A stretch of DNA of 64,000 bases from Bacteroidales bacterium (GCA_017479385.1 JAFVCE010000017.1:310001-374000); one strand, 5' to 3'; positions 1 through 9,454 are shown, numbered from the stretch's first letter. Numbers and translations: made by a program. Notes: generated by a model from the letters alone, not told the origin.

Positions 1-784
1 ACACCGGAACACCTTGGGGGTTGACCACCAGCTGGCGCTCCTGCGTACCAACAATGAGGTCGGCCACGTCGCGCTCGCGCGGGTCGGTGGCGAGGCTGAT
101 AATCATATCGGGCCGCGCCTGGGCAACCACGTCGAGGTCGATGCGCGCCCCACGACCGCTCAACTCGCACATACTGAACCCTATGCCGAGCGAAGTGAAC
201 ATTTTTTTAAGAAACACCATATTGTTACGCCAACGTTGGCGCAACCCCTCGTCGCGATAGTCGCGGTAACACACCTCGACCTCGCTGTGGTTGAACCGAG
301 CCATATACGACGCCCACAGCAACTTCTCTTTGCTCTCGCGCCGGTGGTCTACGCTTAGCGACACGTGGCGCAAAGTGTTCTCAACCCCGAGCGGCTGCTG
401 AACCACGAGGTAAGCCACCTTGCACTCGGCAAAACCGACAAGCATAGTGGCAGGGTTCAGAGGGCTGCGGCGCGGTGCTTTGGGGTCGACCGCCGTCACC
501 ACAATCACCGCGCCGAGCAGCGTCGGCAAGTCGGTCACCACCTGGCGCGTGGCCCCTTTGAGCACCATGTAGGGCAGCGAGGCTCGACTCATAGCCTGTT
601 CCGCCTCCTCGGCCGAAGGGCCATCGAGCGCGGGGTCGACAATGTGGAGGGCTATAAGCCCCTTGTCTAAAGCCTTTGCTATGCGCTGCGCGAAGCTCAT
701 CACCACCTCGGCACGAGCAATATCGGCCACGTTGGCAATAACAAACTGGTCTCGCTTGGGCTTGGATGGTTGGGTGCTCGGCAT
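1..784 (-). CDS. Universal-stress-protein-like protein (3' end cut off by the window)
   Basis: The reading frame starts at ATG 784-782 and stays open to the window edge, about 261 codons, so its C-terminus is missing. The N-terminus (QFVIANVADIARAEVVMSFA, then LIALHIVDP) and a second segment after about residue 140 (LRHVSLSVDHRRES, then ASYMARFNHSEVEV) look like two tandem alpha/beta nucleotide-binding (USP) folds; the family call is by resemblance only. No signal peptide or membrane segment is seen, so it should be cytoplasmic. It begins three bases after the stop of the upstream surface-protein gene and is probably co-transcribed with it. Tandem USP proteins are common in Bacteroidetes, with generally unclear roles. 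Confidence 0.6.
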   Translation of the reverse strand, partial: MPSTQPSKPKRDQFVIANVADIARAEVVMSFAQRIAKALDKGLIALHIVDPALDGPSAEEAEQAMSRASLPYMVLKGATRQVVTDLPTLLGAVIVVTAVDPKAPRRSPLNPATMLVGFAECKVAYLVVQQPLGVENTLRHVSLSVDHRRESKEKLLWASYMARFNHSEVEVCYRDYRDEGLRQRWRNNMVFLKKMFTSLGIGFSMCELSGRGARIDLDVVAQARPDMIISLATDPRERDVADLIVGTQERQLVVNPQGVPV

Positions 785-787
785 GGG

Positions 788-3700
788 TCAACGAATTAGG
801 GTTATGTCGCCCTTGAACGAGTTGGTGAGGCCCGCCTCGCAGGTGATGGTACAAGTATAGGTGTATACGCCCGGCAGGCACCAATTGTCGTGGTAACGGC
901 CGTCCCAACACTCGTTTATGTCGTGGCTCTCATAAACCTTCTCGCCCCAACGGGTAAAGATGGCAATATAGAACGAGGTGATATACTCGCCGTTGAAGCA
1001 AAGGCGGTCATTGCGGCCATCGCTGTTTGGCGTAAAGGCATTGGGAATTACAAAGTTAGGGGCGCCGCAAACCACCTCGGTTCCGCGCAGACACACCGTA
1101 TCGAAGGCAGTGCAGCCATCGGCCGAAGTAACGGTCACGGTGTATACGGTAACCGAGTCGGTGGGTGTGGCCACAGGCGACTGGACGGTGGGATTATTGA
1201 GCGACGTAGCCGGACTCCATAGGTAGGTCGCGCCCGAAATGTCGGTAGCGTGCAAGCGCGTCGAGGTGCCAAGAAACAGGTTGTAACTGTCGGCCCAAGC
1301 GCGCAGGCCGTCGAGGTCGTGGCTGCGACGAATGGTAACAGCATGGGTGTAGGGACAATTATTCGTATCGGTCAGCGTCACCTCGTAGTTTCCGGGGCAA
1401 AGGTTGGCCAACATGGTGTCGTTAGTAATGCCGTCCCAAACGTGGAACCAACCCAAACACGAGTCGGAGCAGAGCACACTGTTAGACTCCTTGTCGAAAT
1501 GAGTCACAGGTGGTTGCGGAACTGTTATGGTTCTATTCAGACGGCAATTGCCATTTTCCAACTCGACAATATGCACACTGCCCGAGGCGAGGCCGGCAAA
1601 GAGGGTATCGGTCGTTGCAAGACCATCGAAAGTTATGGCCGAGCCAACGCCGTCGTCGGTGAGGTGGAGCGCAATCTCGCCATCCATATTGCTCGGGCAG
1701 GAAGGGGCTTTGGCGATGATGGTATCGACCAAAGCCACGAAGTTGACGCGGAACGTATCGGTCTGACTACAGCCCGAAGCCACACTTGTGCGCAGCACAT
1801 AGGTGCCTGTAGTGGTAACCCACGGGTTGGCCACCGAGGGGTCGCTCACTGAGCCCCCAGTCCACGCATAGGCGCAGCCTGTGAGCGGTTTCGAACCCAG
1901 TTGCAGCGCGCTGCCGCTACATGCTATGAGTTCTTCGTGCGAATATGCCAAACTGCCGAGAACGGTAACTTCGTGCATGACAGTGTCGGCAGTGGTGCAG
2001 CCGTCGGCCATTGCTGCAACAAGCGTCACCTTGTATTTTCCTGGGTCGGTGTAGGTGTGCGATGGCGACTCTTGGGTTGAGGTAGTGCCGTCGCCAAAAT
2101 CCCAGTGGAACGAGGTTCCGCGGCCGGTATTGACAAAACTGATAGTGTAGGGCGCGCAGCCCACGGGGGGAATGATGTATTCGGCAACAGGAAAGTCGTT
2201 GTGAACGCTGAAGCGGAATATGGCGTTGTTGCAGTTGTTACTGTTGTTGCTTTCTGACCACACGCCAGGAGTGACCGGAAAGCCGTTGCTACCGCCACAC
2301 GAGGCACAGACCGACTGGTAGAGCGTTCCCAACTTGTCGAAACGGCTTGTACCGCCGTCAACGTGGTCGGCTCCGTCGTTACGGTTACCGGTGTGCGGTT
2401 CGCCAAAAAACGAAGCGTAGTCGAGCGTCGAGGCATCGCTGCTCAAACTTATGATGTAGAAATCCTGCCCGTCGGTGGTCGATTGGTAAGCGTCGGCCGT
2501 TACCTCCATGCCAGCCGTGCCGGCTTGCCCCCACCCCACTCCGGGCACATGACCCACGAAGTCGCGGCCCCAACCGACGGCGTAAATACGGTTACAAATA
2601 TCGGCACAAAAGGCTGTGGGCGAAAGGTTTATGCGATATGGCGTACCAAACACCGTCGACCACCGCCGCTCGGTCAGTGTGCTATTGAAGCGTGCCAACA
2701 GCATTCCGGCACTGGGCGTGTTGTAGGCAGCATTAAATATCATCGTGCTGCCAGTCGCGGCAGTTTGGCCAAAAATAAGCACCTCGTCGTTTTTGCCGTT
2801 ACGAACAAAATAACATTGGTCATACTCGGTGCTGCCAAAATAGGTCGAAGCCAACAGGCGGTCGCCATAGTACGACAGTTTGGCAATGAAGCCGTCGGCC
2901 GAGCCGCCGCCATACGTAGACTGAAAAGTTCCTGGCGATAACGGGAAGTTGGTCGAATTAGTGCCTCCGCAGATGAGGAGGTTATACTCGTTGTCGACGT
3001 CGATGGAATAGACCGCGTCGTCGCCACTCCCACCTATGTATGTGCTCCACAGCATATTGCGCAGGTTATAGTCGAGCTTGAACACCACACCATCCTGCTT
3101 GCCACAGCAGTACTCGCGGACGGCTCCTCGTGTGGTCGGGAAATCGGTCGAGAAGGTTGTCGAACCCACGTAGACGTTGTTTTGGTCGTCGGTAATGATT
3201 TCGCCGCGAGCGCCATCGCTGTAGTTATAATACAGCGAATCGTTGCCAACATAAATTGTTTGTTGACTCGACGCATAGGTAAAATAGGGCTTGTAGTTCA
3301 ATCCGTCGTTGCCCGAACCGCCTATGTAGGTCGAGGCTTGCAGCGAAGTTCCGTCGCTGCTTAGGCGACTGATGAAGAAGTCGCTGCCATTGGGAAACGA
3401 CATGGATGAGAACAGGTATGAAAAATTCTGACCTCCGCTGTGAGTGCGGCTGTAGGCGTCGCTCGTGGTTGGGAAATTGGTCGAGCCGGTGGTACCAAAA
3501 ATCAGCAATTCGTCGAACGAGTTGACGAAAATGCTGTGTGGCATATCGGTTCCCGAGCCACCGAGGTAGGTGGCATATAGACGGCGGTCGCCAGTGCTGT
3601 TGAACTTGAAGATACCTATGTCGGCCTGGCCGTTGAAGTCTACGTCGTAGGCCCCGACCGTGGTTGGGTAGTCTTCGGCAAAGACAAGGCCAGCGGTGTA

Positions 3701-4504
3701 TACGTTTTGGTGCGAATCGTAGGCCGAGGCCGTGCCCCAGTTGTCGGCTGTAGAGCCTGTATAGGTCGAGAAATAGAGCACGGGGTCTATCACCAGGGGG
3801 AGAGAATGGTCGTAGTCGCCAATTTCGAATGTTAGCACGTTGTTTTTCAGACGGAAAGAACTTTTCACCTCCACCTGTTTGCCTCGGTTGTTTTGTTGGT
3901 AGACGTAGGGGCGTAATTCCACCACGTCGCGCACGGTAGTGCCAATGATTAGGTTGCCGTTGGGGGCAAGGCGTAGCGAACTCTGCCCGTCGTAGCTGAG
4001 TTTGATGACCGAAGGGTCTGCCTCTGGGGCAACTCTAAATTCGTATTTGACCATGTTTTTGGCCGAAAAAATACGGAAGTCTACGCCGTCGTAGATGTTG
4101 CCGAACTCGACCGCCGCGAACGATGATACACCAGTTGCCCAACGGGCTGGGTCTGGGCCGATAAAGTAGTTAGAATAGCCCTGCTCGGGTTCGTATCCGC
4201 TGGGCGAAGACCATTTGTTTCCGCCATCAAATGCCACACGAAAAGCGTGGCGATGGGTACCCATTTGGTGCGAATTGAGGCCTTGTTGGGCTTCGCGCAA
4301 GGTAACCACAAAGCCTTGACGTTCAACGAATATGGCTGCGTTGTGGAGCTGTGCGGCAAAGAACACATCGCTCTCCCACTGTCCACGGTTTTCGGTGAAC
4401 GAAATTGAGGGGCCTGCCGAGAGCGTGTCGCGTTCGGTTCGAGCCTCGGCCGAGGTAACAAACACGAGGCACATTAGTAGCGCTATTATCCCTATTCGTT
4501 TCAT
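788..4504 (-). CDS. Type IX secreted beta-propeller/PKD protein with gliding-motility-type C-terminal domain
   Basis: About 1238 residues, predicted to be exported and then carried across the outer membrane by the type IX system. I chose ATG 4504 because a Sec signal follows at once (MKRIGIIALLMCLVFVTSAEA); the frame is open 53 codons further upstream, but those codons cover the promoter. After the signal comes an N-terminal domain of the FTENRGQW type. Several SBBP propeller repeats follow (YLGGSGTD, YIGGSGND, YIGGSGDD, YFGSTEYD). A PKD domain (FHWDFGDGTTST) lies near the middle-to-C-terminal part. The last ~90 residues (PNAFTPNSDGRNDRLCF to FKGDITLIR) match the gliding-motility-associated C-terminal domain, a T9SS sorting signal. 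The cargo function is unknown; an adhesin or matrix role is inferred. Confidence 0.85.
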   Translation of the reverse strand: MKRIGIIALLMCLVFVTSAEARTERDTLSAGPSISFTENRGQWESDVFFAAQLHNAAIFVERQGFVVTLREAQQGLNSHQMGTHRHAFRVAFDGGNKWSSPSGYEPEQGYSNYFIGPDPARWATGVSSFAAVEFGNIYDGVDFRIFSAKNMVKYEFRVAPEADPSVIKLSYDGQSSLRLAPNGNLIIGTTVRDVVELRPYVYQQNNRGKQVEVKSSFRLKNNVLTFEIGDYDHSLPLVIDPVLYFSTYTGSTADNWGTASAYDSHQNVYTAGLVFAEDYPTTVGAYDVDFNGQADIGIFKFNSTGDRRLYATYLGGSGTDMPHSIFVNSFDELLIFGTTGSTNFPTTSDAYSRTHSGGQNFSYLFSSMSFPNGSDFFISRLSSDGTSLQASTYIGGSGNDGLNYKPYFTYASSQQTIYVGNDSLYYNYSDGARGEIITDDQNNVYVGSTTFSTDFPTTRGAVREYCCGKQDGVVFKLDYNLRNMLWSTYIGGSGDDAVYSIDVDNEYNLLICGGTNSTNFPLSPGTFQSTYGGGSADGFIAKLSYYGDRLLASTYFGSTEYDQCYFVRNGKNDEVLIFGQTAATGSTMIFNAAYNTPSAGMLLARFNSTLTERRWSTVFGTPYRINLSPTAFCADICNRIYAVGWGRDFVGHVPGVGWGQAGTAGMEVTADAYQSTTDGQDFYIISLSSDASTLDYASFFGEPHTGNRNDGADHVDGGTSRFDKLGTLYQSVCASCGGSNGFPVTPGVWSESNNSNNCNNAIFRFSVHNDFPVAEYIIPPVGCAPYTISFVNTGRGTSFHWDFGDGTTSTQESPSHTYTDPGKYKVTLVAAMADGCTTADTVMHEVTVLGSLAYSHEELIACSGSALQLGSKPLTGCAYAWTGGSVSDPSVANPWVTTTGTYVLRTSVASGCSQTDTFRVNFVALVDTIIAKAPSCPSNMDGEIALHLTDDGVGSAITFDGLATTDTLFAGLASGSVHIVELENGNCRLNRTITVPQPPVTHFDKESNSVLCSDSCLGWFHVWDGITNDTMLANLCPGNYEVTLTDTNNCPYTHAVTIRRSHDLDGLRAWADSYNLFLGTSTRLHATDISGATYLWSPATSLNNPTVQSPVATPTDSVTVYTVTVTSADGCTAFDTVCLRGTEVVCGAPNFVIPNAFTPNSDGRNDRLCFNGEYITSFYIAIFTRWGEKVYESHDINECWDGRYHDNWCLPGVYTYTCTITCEAGLTNSFKGDITLIR

Positions 4505-4516
4505 AATTTCAAACTG

Positions 4517-4524
4517 CAAAAATA
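4517..4524 (-). promoter_or_regulatory. -7 element for the T9SS surface-protein gene
   Basis: TATTTTTG on the minus strand matches the Bacteroidetes TAnnTTTG consensus and lies 13 bases before ATG 4504, predicting a very short leader. It supports the choice of 4504 as the start. Confidence 0.55.
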
Positions 4525-4587
4525 CACAAAAATTTTGAAATATCTGAAATATCCCAACTTTTTTGGTCGCAAATTGGATTTTTTTTG

Positions 4588-4595
4588 TATATTTG
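4588..4595 (+). promoter_or_regulatory. -7 element for the decayed lipoprotein gene
   Basis: TATATTTG on the plus strand matches TAnnTTTG and lies about 80 bases before ATG 4674. It is divergent from the promoter at 4517, so the pseudogene pair may still be transcribed. Confidence 0.45.
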
Positions 4596-4673
4596 TAGGC
4601 AAAATACTGAACACATAACGTCATTAACATCCTAACAAACTGATGGTTATAAATTTTTAACACCTAAGTTTTT

Positions 4674-4980
4674 ATGAAAAAAGGTACTTTTAAGGAAAAA
4701 AAATCCTCAAAAATCTTCCGCGTAGGTGCGCTGGTGCTGGCCGTCGCTGCAACACTCTTTTCAGCCTGCAACAAGGAGCAAGTACTAAAAGCTGCTCTAA
4801 GTGGAACCCTTCCGCAGTGATAAAAGTTTGGGACGATGCTTTGAACAGAATGGTCCCTCTGTATGGTGTTGCTGTTGTGGTAAAGAGAGTAATGTGTTGG
4901 GCTACAATGAATCCTATAATGATTTAGGTTTTTAAGAATTATCTATCTATTGATAAAATCCAAATACTAAATACAAAATG
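4674..4980 (+). pseudogene. Frameshifted Bacteroidetes lipoprotein gene
   Basis: ATG 4674 opens a 48-codon frame with a convincing lipoprotein signal (VLAVAATLFSAC, lipobox cysteine at residue 32) that stops at 4818-4820. Homology-like sequence continues in other frames. From 4814, one frame reads AVIKVWDDALNRMVPLYGV, which resembles the start of a beta-sandwich module seen in Bacteroidales surface lipoproteins. Another frame then gives GYNESYNDLGF, and a third FKNYLSIDKIQILNTK before a stop at 4978-4980. At least two indels are therefore needed to restore one protein of about 100 residues. The family likeness is from memory. A tiny intact 48-residue lipoprotein is possible but would not explain the coding-like downstream text. 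Confidence 0.5.
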
Positions 4981-5467
4981 AAAAAATAGTTACAATAATT
5001 ATAATTCCTATCGCTATCATGGCAATTATGACAGGGTGCGAAGATAACACAATAGTTTGCTACGGTGAACCCGAACAGCATTACTGTGTCTATAACGAAA
5101 GCAGCCATGAGGTTAGTGTTGATGGCTTATCAATTGCCCCCATGCAAACTAAAAGAGTGTCCACCGACAATAACCCTTTCGCTGGCGGCTCGTGTAACGA
5201 CAGGGGCGACACGGTTATTACAAAGAAATTGAACTAACATTCGACGATACAATATCGTGCACCCACTGGTTTGCCACCACTGTGGAAGTTAAATCAAATG
5301 GAAATTCACTATACAGAGACTTTTACCAGCCTTTGCAGCACAATATAACATTCTTAGGAGAGTGGAAGTATATCCCAGACGACGGCGGAAAGTATTATAA
5401 TACATATATTTACACCATCACCGACCAGGACTACGAAACCGCACTTGATATGCAGCAAAACCGCTGA
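4978..5467 (+). pseudogene. Second frameshifted lipoprotein gene
   Basis: The gene appears to start at ATG 4978, but a run of six A residues is one base short, giving ATG AAA AAA TAG. With one more A the frame would read a lipoprotein signal (MKKIVTIIIIPIAIMAIMTGC) and run into the open frame 5019-5237. That frame stops at 5235-5237. The text before and after continues in the +2 frame from about 5205 (YYKEIELTFDDTISCTHWF) through 5467. Two single-base lesions therefore break one protein of about 160 residues. The mature part is polar and tyrosine-rich, like small exposed lipoproteins; I do not recognise the family. Neighbouring long genes show no frameshifts, which argues against poor sequence quality. 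Confidence 0.6.
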
Positions 5468-5522
5468 AATTCTGACAACGTGCCGAGACATAACAAAAAC
5501 TATAAGAAAAAAATACAACGCC

Positions 5523-5549
5523 GTCCCACGCCCTTTTGTGGTGTGGGAC
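5523..5549. terminator. Hairpin between pseudogenes and dnaG
   Basis: GTCCCAC at 5523-5529 pairs with GTGGGAC at 5543-5549, and the stem extends inward by three more pairs including a G-U. There is no clear T-tract on either side, so terminator function is a weak inference. Confidence 0.35.
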
Positions 5550-5649
5550 TGTTATCTAAAAAAGCCTATCTCACCAGCCTAATAGCCACACAAAAAAACG
5601 TACCGCGAAAAAAAATATGTTTTTTTAGTTCTAATTTTCTTTTTTTTCG

Positions 5650-5657
5650 TAACTTTG
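5650..5657 (+). promoter_or_regulatory. -7 element for dnaG
   Basis: TAACTTTG is a perfect TAnnTTTG match and ends only 9 bases before ATG 5667. The predicted transcript would start within a few bases of the start codon, which also rules out the upstream in-frame TTG at 5655 as the start because it lies inside the promoter. Confidence 0.7.
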
Positions 5658-5666
5658 CAGCTTGCT

Positions 5667-7628
5667 ATGATTGACCACGAGACCATAGGACGGATTATGG
5701 ATGCCTCTCGTATTGAGGAGGTTATTGGCGATTTCGTGTCGCTCAAAAAACGTGGAGGCAACCACATCGGCTGCTGCCCGTTCCACAACGAGAAAACGCC
5801 CTCGTTCTACGTCTCGCCCTCGAAGGGGATTTACAAGTGCTTTGGTTGTGGCGAGGCTGGCGACGTGGTCACCTTCCTCATGAAGCACGAGCACTACACC
5901 TATCCCGAGGCGCTGCGCTACCTGGCCAAGAAATATAACATCGAAATTCGCGAAGAGGAGATGACAGACGAGCAGCGCGAGCGCCAGAACGAGCGCGACG
6001 CCCTGTTCCACGTGTCTGAATTTGCGCAAAAGTATTTTGCCGACACCCTTTTCAACAACGAGATGGGGCGCGCCGTGGGGCTGAGCTACTTTCACAGCCG
6101 CGGCTTGAGCGACGAGGTTATCAAGGCTTTTGGCCTCGGCTTTTGCCTCGACGAATGGTCGGCCTTTACCGACCACGCCCTGCGCAACGGCTACTCGCTC
6201 AACGTGCTCGAAAAAACAGGCCTCACCATTGTTAAAGAGGAGGGGCAGCGCCGTTTCGACCGCTTCCGCGCGCGCGTCATGTTCCCCATCTACAGCATCT
6301 CGGGCCGCGTGCTCGGCTTCAGCGGACGCATACTGACCAAAGACAAACAGATTGCCAAATACGTCAACTCGCCCGACTCCGACATCTACAACAAAAGCCA
6401 CGCCCTCTACGGCCTATACCAAGCTCGCAACGCCATTGGCCGCGCCGGCAAGTGCTACCTTGTGGAGGGGAACATAGACGTTATTTCGATGTACCAATCG
6501 GGCGTACAAAACACCGTAGCCTCGTGCGGAACATCGCTCACCGTAGACCAAATACGCCTCATTAAGCGCTACACCAACAACATCACCGTGCTCTACGACG
6601 GCGACCAAGCCGGAATCAAGGCCGCCTTGCGCGCCGTCAATATGCTCTTCGAAGAGGGAATGCACGTGCGCGTGGTACTCTTCCCCGACGGCGAAGACCC
6701 CGACAGCTACGCCCAAAAATACGGCTCGACACAATTGCAGCAATACCTATCCGAAAACGAGGACAACTTTATTGTCTACAAAACCAAGGTCATGCTTGGC
6801 GACGTTAAAGACGACCCCATTCGCAAAAGCGAAACGGTGAAAGAAATAGTGAACACCATAGCCCTCGTGCCCGACCTGCTCGAGCGGCAAGCCTATGTGT
6901 CGCAATGCGCCTCGCTGTTCGATATGCCCGAGGCGGTGCTCGCCAACGAACTGAACCGAACCATGCTGCGCCGCCAGTCTAAGGCCGAACCCCAACCCAC
7001 CGAAGTCGACCAGCAACCCACTGAACCTCAGCCACAAAACCCCACCACACAGCCAAAGCCCGCCCAGCCCACCAACGCCTTTGCCGACCCCCACGAGGTA
7101 CAACTCATACGCCTACTGCTCAACTATGGCGACAGCCCCATAGCCGTGCCCCAACCGGCCGGAGGCGACCAGCCACAAACGCTCACCCAGAGCCTGGCAC
7201 AAATTCTGGTCGAAAACCTCGAGAGCGACGAACTGACATTCGACAACGCCGCCTGCCAACAAATATTCGATATGTACTCGGCAGGCGTCAAAAACGGCCA
7301 CCTGCCCACTACCACCGACCTCGCCTCGGCCGACCCCGCAGTGCGCACCCTCGCCTTCTCGCTCATGGTCGACACCTATCGCATAAGCGACCTATGGAAA
7401 GGCAAAAACATCTACGTCCCCACCATCGAGTCGCGCCTCGTAGCCGACCTCGAAGAGTCGCTCAACAGCTTCAAACTCTTCAAGATAGACCACCTCATAG
7501 CCATCACCGACCAAAAACTCAAAAACCTACAGCCCGACGACGACGTCATGCTCATCCTCGCCGAGCGCAAACAACTCAACGACCTGCGCCAGCAACTGGG
7601 CAGCTGCCTACACCGCGTCGTAACCTGA
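5667..7628 (+). CDS. dnaG: DNA primase
   Basis: 653 residues, normal for DnaG, which makes the RNA primers for replication and is recruited by the replicative helicase. The CHC2-type zinc finger is complete: C37 and H40 (CCPFHNEKTPSF), then C58 and C61 (CFGCGEAGDVVTF). The catalytic core follows, with a TOPRIM domain at roughly 255-345 (VEGNIDVISMYQSG, later LYDGDQAGIKAA and DGEDPDSY). VEGNID replaces the more usual VEGYMD but keeps the acidic residues. A Pro/Gln-rich linker at about 430-465 leads to a C-terminal helical region presumed to bind the helicase. It stands alone on the plus strand with its own promoter and no SD sequence. Confidence 0.97.
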   Translation: MIDHETIGRIMDASRIEEVIGDFVSLKKRGGNHIGCCPFHNEKTPSFYVSPSKGIYKCFGCGEAGDVVTFLMKHEHYTYPEALRYLAKKYNIEIREEEMTDEQRERQNERDALFHVSEFAQKYFADTLFNNEMGRAVGLSYFHSRGLSDEVIKAFGLGFCLDEWSAFTDHALRNGYSLNVLEKTGLTIVKEEGQRRFDRFRARVMFPIYSISGRVLGFSGRILTKDKQIAKYVNSPDSDIYNKSHALYGLYQARNAIGRAGKCYLVEGNIDVISMYQSGVQNTVASCGTSLTVDQIRLIKRYTNNITVLYDGDQAGIKAALRAVNMLFEEGMHVRVVLFPDGEDPDSYAQKYGSTQLQQYLSENEDNFIVYKTKVMLGDVKDDPIRKSETVKEIVNTIALVPDLLERQAYVSQCASLFDMPEAVLANELNRTMLRRQSKAEPQPTEVDQQPTEPQPQNPTTQPKPAQPTNAFADPHEVQLIRLLLNYGDSPIAVPQPAGGDQPQTLTQSLAQILVENLESDELTFDNAACQQIFDMYSAGVKNGHLPTTTDLASADPAVRTLAFSLMVDTYRISDLWKGKNIYVPTIESRLVADLEESLNSFKLFKIDHLIAITDQKLKNLQPDDDVMLILAERKQLNDLRQQLGSCLHRVVT

Positions 7629-7697
7629 AGCGCCACCGCCACCCCACCCCTACCCCACCCTAAACCATAAACAAAACCACAACTCCCCACTCACTCC

Positions 7698-7808
7698 AAA
7701 AACAAACGGTTTGCCTCGCCCCAACCGCCCAACAACAAGAGACCAACCACTTCCACTTTCGATAAAAACAAACGGTTCTCCCCGACCCAACCGAGCAACA
7801 ACAAGAGG
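7698..7808. repeat. Two-copy imperfect direct repeat
   Basis: A 45-base unit at 7698-7742 recurs at 7764-7808 with about seven mismatches and a 66-base period. Both copies begin AAAAACAAACGGTT and end CAACAACAAGAG. It is non-coding and its function is unknown. Confidence 0.75.
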
Positions 7809-7925
7809 AGCGGCGACCAACTTTCGCCACCCCGAAGCGCCCACCAACTACCCATTTCCCAAACAAAAGCACCCCCAACGACCGACCTATATTTTGCCCC
7901 CGAAAAACGGCTAAATTGTGCAATT

Positions 7926-8016
7926 GTAACTACCTGATATTCAGGGATGCGGTCGTATTAAAGAGGGGTTAAGGTCGTATTGAGGTCGAACAACGCTTGA
8001 TATTCAGCCAGTTAAC
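7926..8016 (-). repeat. Dispersed intergenic repeat, copy A
   Basis: Read on the minus strand, this 91-base segment begins GTTAACTGGCTGAATATCA, holds the shared core CGACCTCAATACGACC followed by TTAACCCCTCTTTAA, and ends ATATCAGGTAGTTAC. The two ends are imperfect inverted repeats of each other. It lies between two convergent genes and is related to copies at 28234, 37052, 43566, 52147 and 58307. Confidence 0.8.
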
Positions 8017-8125
8017 ACCCCAAAATTCCCCCTCCAAACCCCGCCCCCACAGCGATGGCTATCCCTGTTTGAAGGCTCCTTCTTATTGATAATTCGGACC
8101 GACTACGAAAGCCGTACCGAAAGTC

Positions 8126-9454
8126 TCAACTTGCTTGGTAACTCAATGAACATTGTTTTAGTATCTCTTCCAGACGGCTGTTCATTCCTGAATTATGCTG
8201 ATATTTGCGTCTTAGAATGCCATCACACCCTTTGGGAGAAATATAGAACTGCTCGTCTGGCTCTGTGTCAACAATGTCTAACATACTACTTACGGTGTAA
8301 TCATAGCAGGTATCTGAGGCATTGAGATAGCCATGCCCTTGGTCTGTAAAATCGTCTAATAGTATGATTTGGTAATTTTCCTTATCGACGAATGGCGGTA
8401 ACGCGGTCTTTGGCAGAGTGTTGTATGCTATCAACCTCTTCATTATCCAACTTATTACAGGAACTGCCCAAGAGTTTCCGGTAGCCTGATAACGATTTGT
8501 GGGCGTGCAATGTGGAAGATACGTATAGTTGTCGGGAAATCCCATTAGGCGCTCACATTCTAATGGTGTCAGTCGTCGTAGTCGCCCATTCTGCGCAAAA
8601 TACAACGAACCATTATTTGCAGCTGCATTGCCATTCCATTTCGTACCGTATGCGGCATACAAACAATCCGAATAGCAGCGAAATGCTTCAATTTTTATAT
8701 CATTGACGACCTTGCACAGCTTATTGACAACCGTTCCAGTGGTCCCCTTATCGGCAGTGCCTGTGGGAAATAGCGAGAGTTGTTGGGCTCTGTTGTCGGT
8801 AGTTTTGTACGGGTCGCTGATAATGCCGCCTTCTTCCAATAGTACCCTTTCTGGATAGAAATCCTTGCCACCACCAACTACATATATCCTTCGCCTTTGT
8901 TGTGGGACTCCAAAATATTTTGCATCGAGAACTCGCCATGCAATATTTCTGTCTTTTCCATAGACCACACCTGCACTTTTCCATTTTTCCACAATCAGAG
9001 GCTCCTCTAACCCAGCCAATCCTGCAATAAAACAACCAAAAGCGTTACTTTTATCGGTCAACACACCCTCAACATTTTCCCAAAAGAATATTGCTCGTTC
9101 TTTACCATACTCTAATCTTATTGAGTCAATCTCGTTTAATATGTCGATATATTTCAGTGTAAGCTGTCCACGTTTGTCATCTAATCCGTTTTTCCACCCT
9201 GCTAAAGAAAACGCTTGACATGGGGTTCCTCCGCATAGGAGGTCTGGAACATCTGCAACCCTACTATTAATCAACTCTGGTATGTTGTTCATATCGCCAA
9301 GATTTGGCGAGTCTGGGTATTTTTCTGCCAAAAAGCGCGAAGGGTATTCTGCAATTTCAGACACCCAGATTGGCATCACCCCCAATGGCTTTAAGACAAA
9401 ACTTGCTGCCTCAATGCCAGAACAGACACTTCCGAAAGTTTTTATATCAGTCAT
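8126..9454 (-). CDS. DNA (cytosine-5-)-methyltransferase of a restriction-modification system
   Basis: 442 residues, a complete C5-cytosine methyltransferase that uses S-adenosylmethionine. Visible motifs: I (FGSVCSGIEAASFV, residues 7-20), IV with the catalytic cysteine C79 (GGTPCQAFSLAG), VI (FFWENVEGV, 124-131), VIII (QQRRRIYVVG, 185-194), and IX-X near the C-terminus (LTPLECERLMGFPDNY, then YQATGNSWAVPVI). The target-recognition region falls between VIII and IX, and the site it recognises cannot be read from sequence. Its start overlaps the stop of the endonuclease candidate by four bases, so the two are co-translated. Base composition is clearly more AT-rich than dnaG or dxs, which suggests horizontal acquisition. 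Confidence 0.93.
   Translation of the reverse strand: MTDIKTFGSVCSGIEAASFVLKPLGVMPIWVSEIAEYPSRFLAEKYPDSPNLGDMNNIPELINSRVADVPDLLCGGTPCQAFSLAGWKNGLDDKRGQLTLKYIDILNEIDSIRLEYGKERAIFFWENVEGVLTDKSNAFGCFIAGLAGLEEPLIVEKWKSAGVVYGKDRNIAWRVLDAKYFGVPQQRRRIYVVGGGKDFYPERVLLEEGGIISDPYKTTDNRAQQLSLFPTGTADKGTTGTVVNKLCKVVNDIKIEAFRCYSDCLYAAYGTKWNGNAAANNGSLYFAQNGRLRRLTPLECERLMGFPDNYTYLPHCTPTNRYQATGNSWAVPVISWIMKRLIAYNTLPKTALPPFVDKENYQIILLDDFTDQGHGYLNASDTCYDYTVSSMLDIVDTEPDEQFYISPKGCDGILRRKYQHNSGMNSRLEEILKQCSLSYQAS

Larger units (their letters stand above)
7629..8125. other. Non-coding stretch between convergent dnaG and methyltransferase genes
   Basis: No credible gene is seen in these ~500 bases. The plus strand is strikingly C- and A-rich and poor in G and T from 7629 to about 7900. 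The stretch holds a two-copy direct repeat (7698-7808) and one copy of the dispersed intergenic repeat (7926-8016). Base composition falls sharply toward AT after about 8080, where the restriction-modification island begins. Confidence 0.7.

Noticed and set aside
381-911. Minus-strand open frame of 176 codons near the left edge
   Set aside because: It overlaps the end of the T9SS protein and the start of the USP-like gene in another frame, and its composition is proline/arginine/glycine-rich like a shadow frame.
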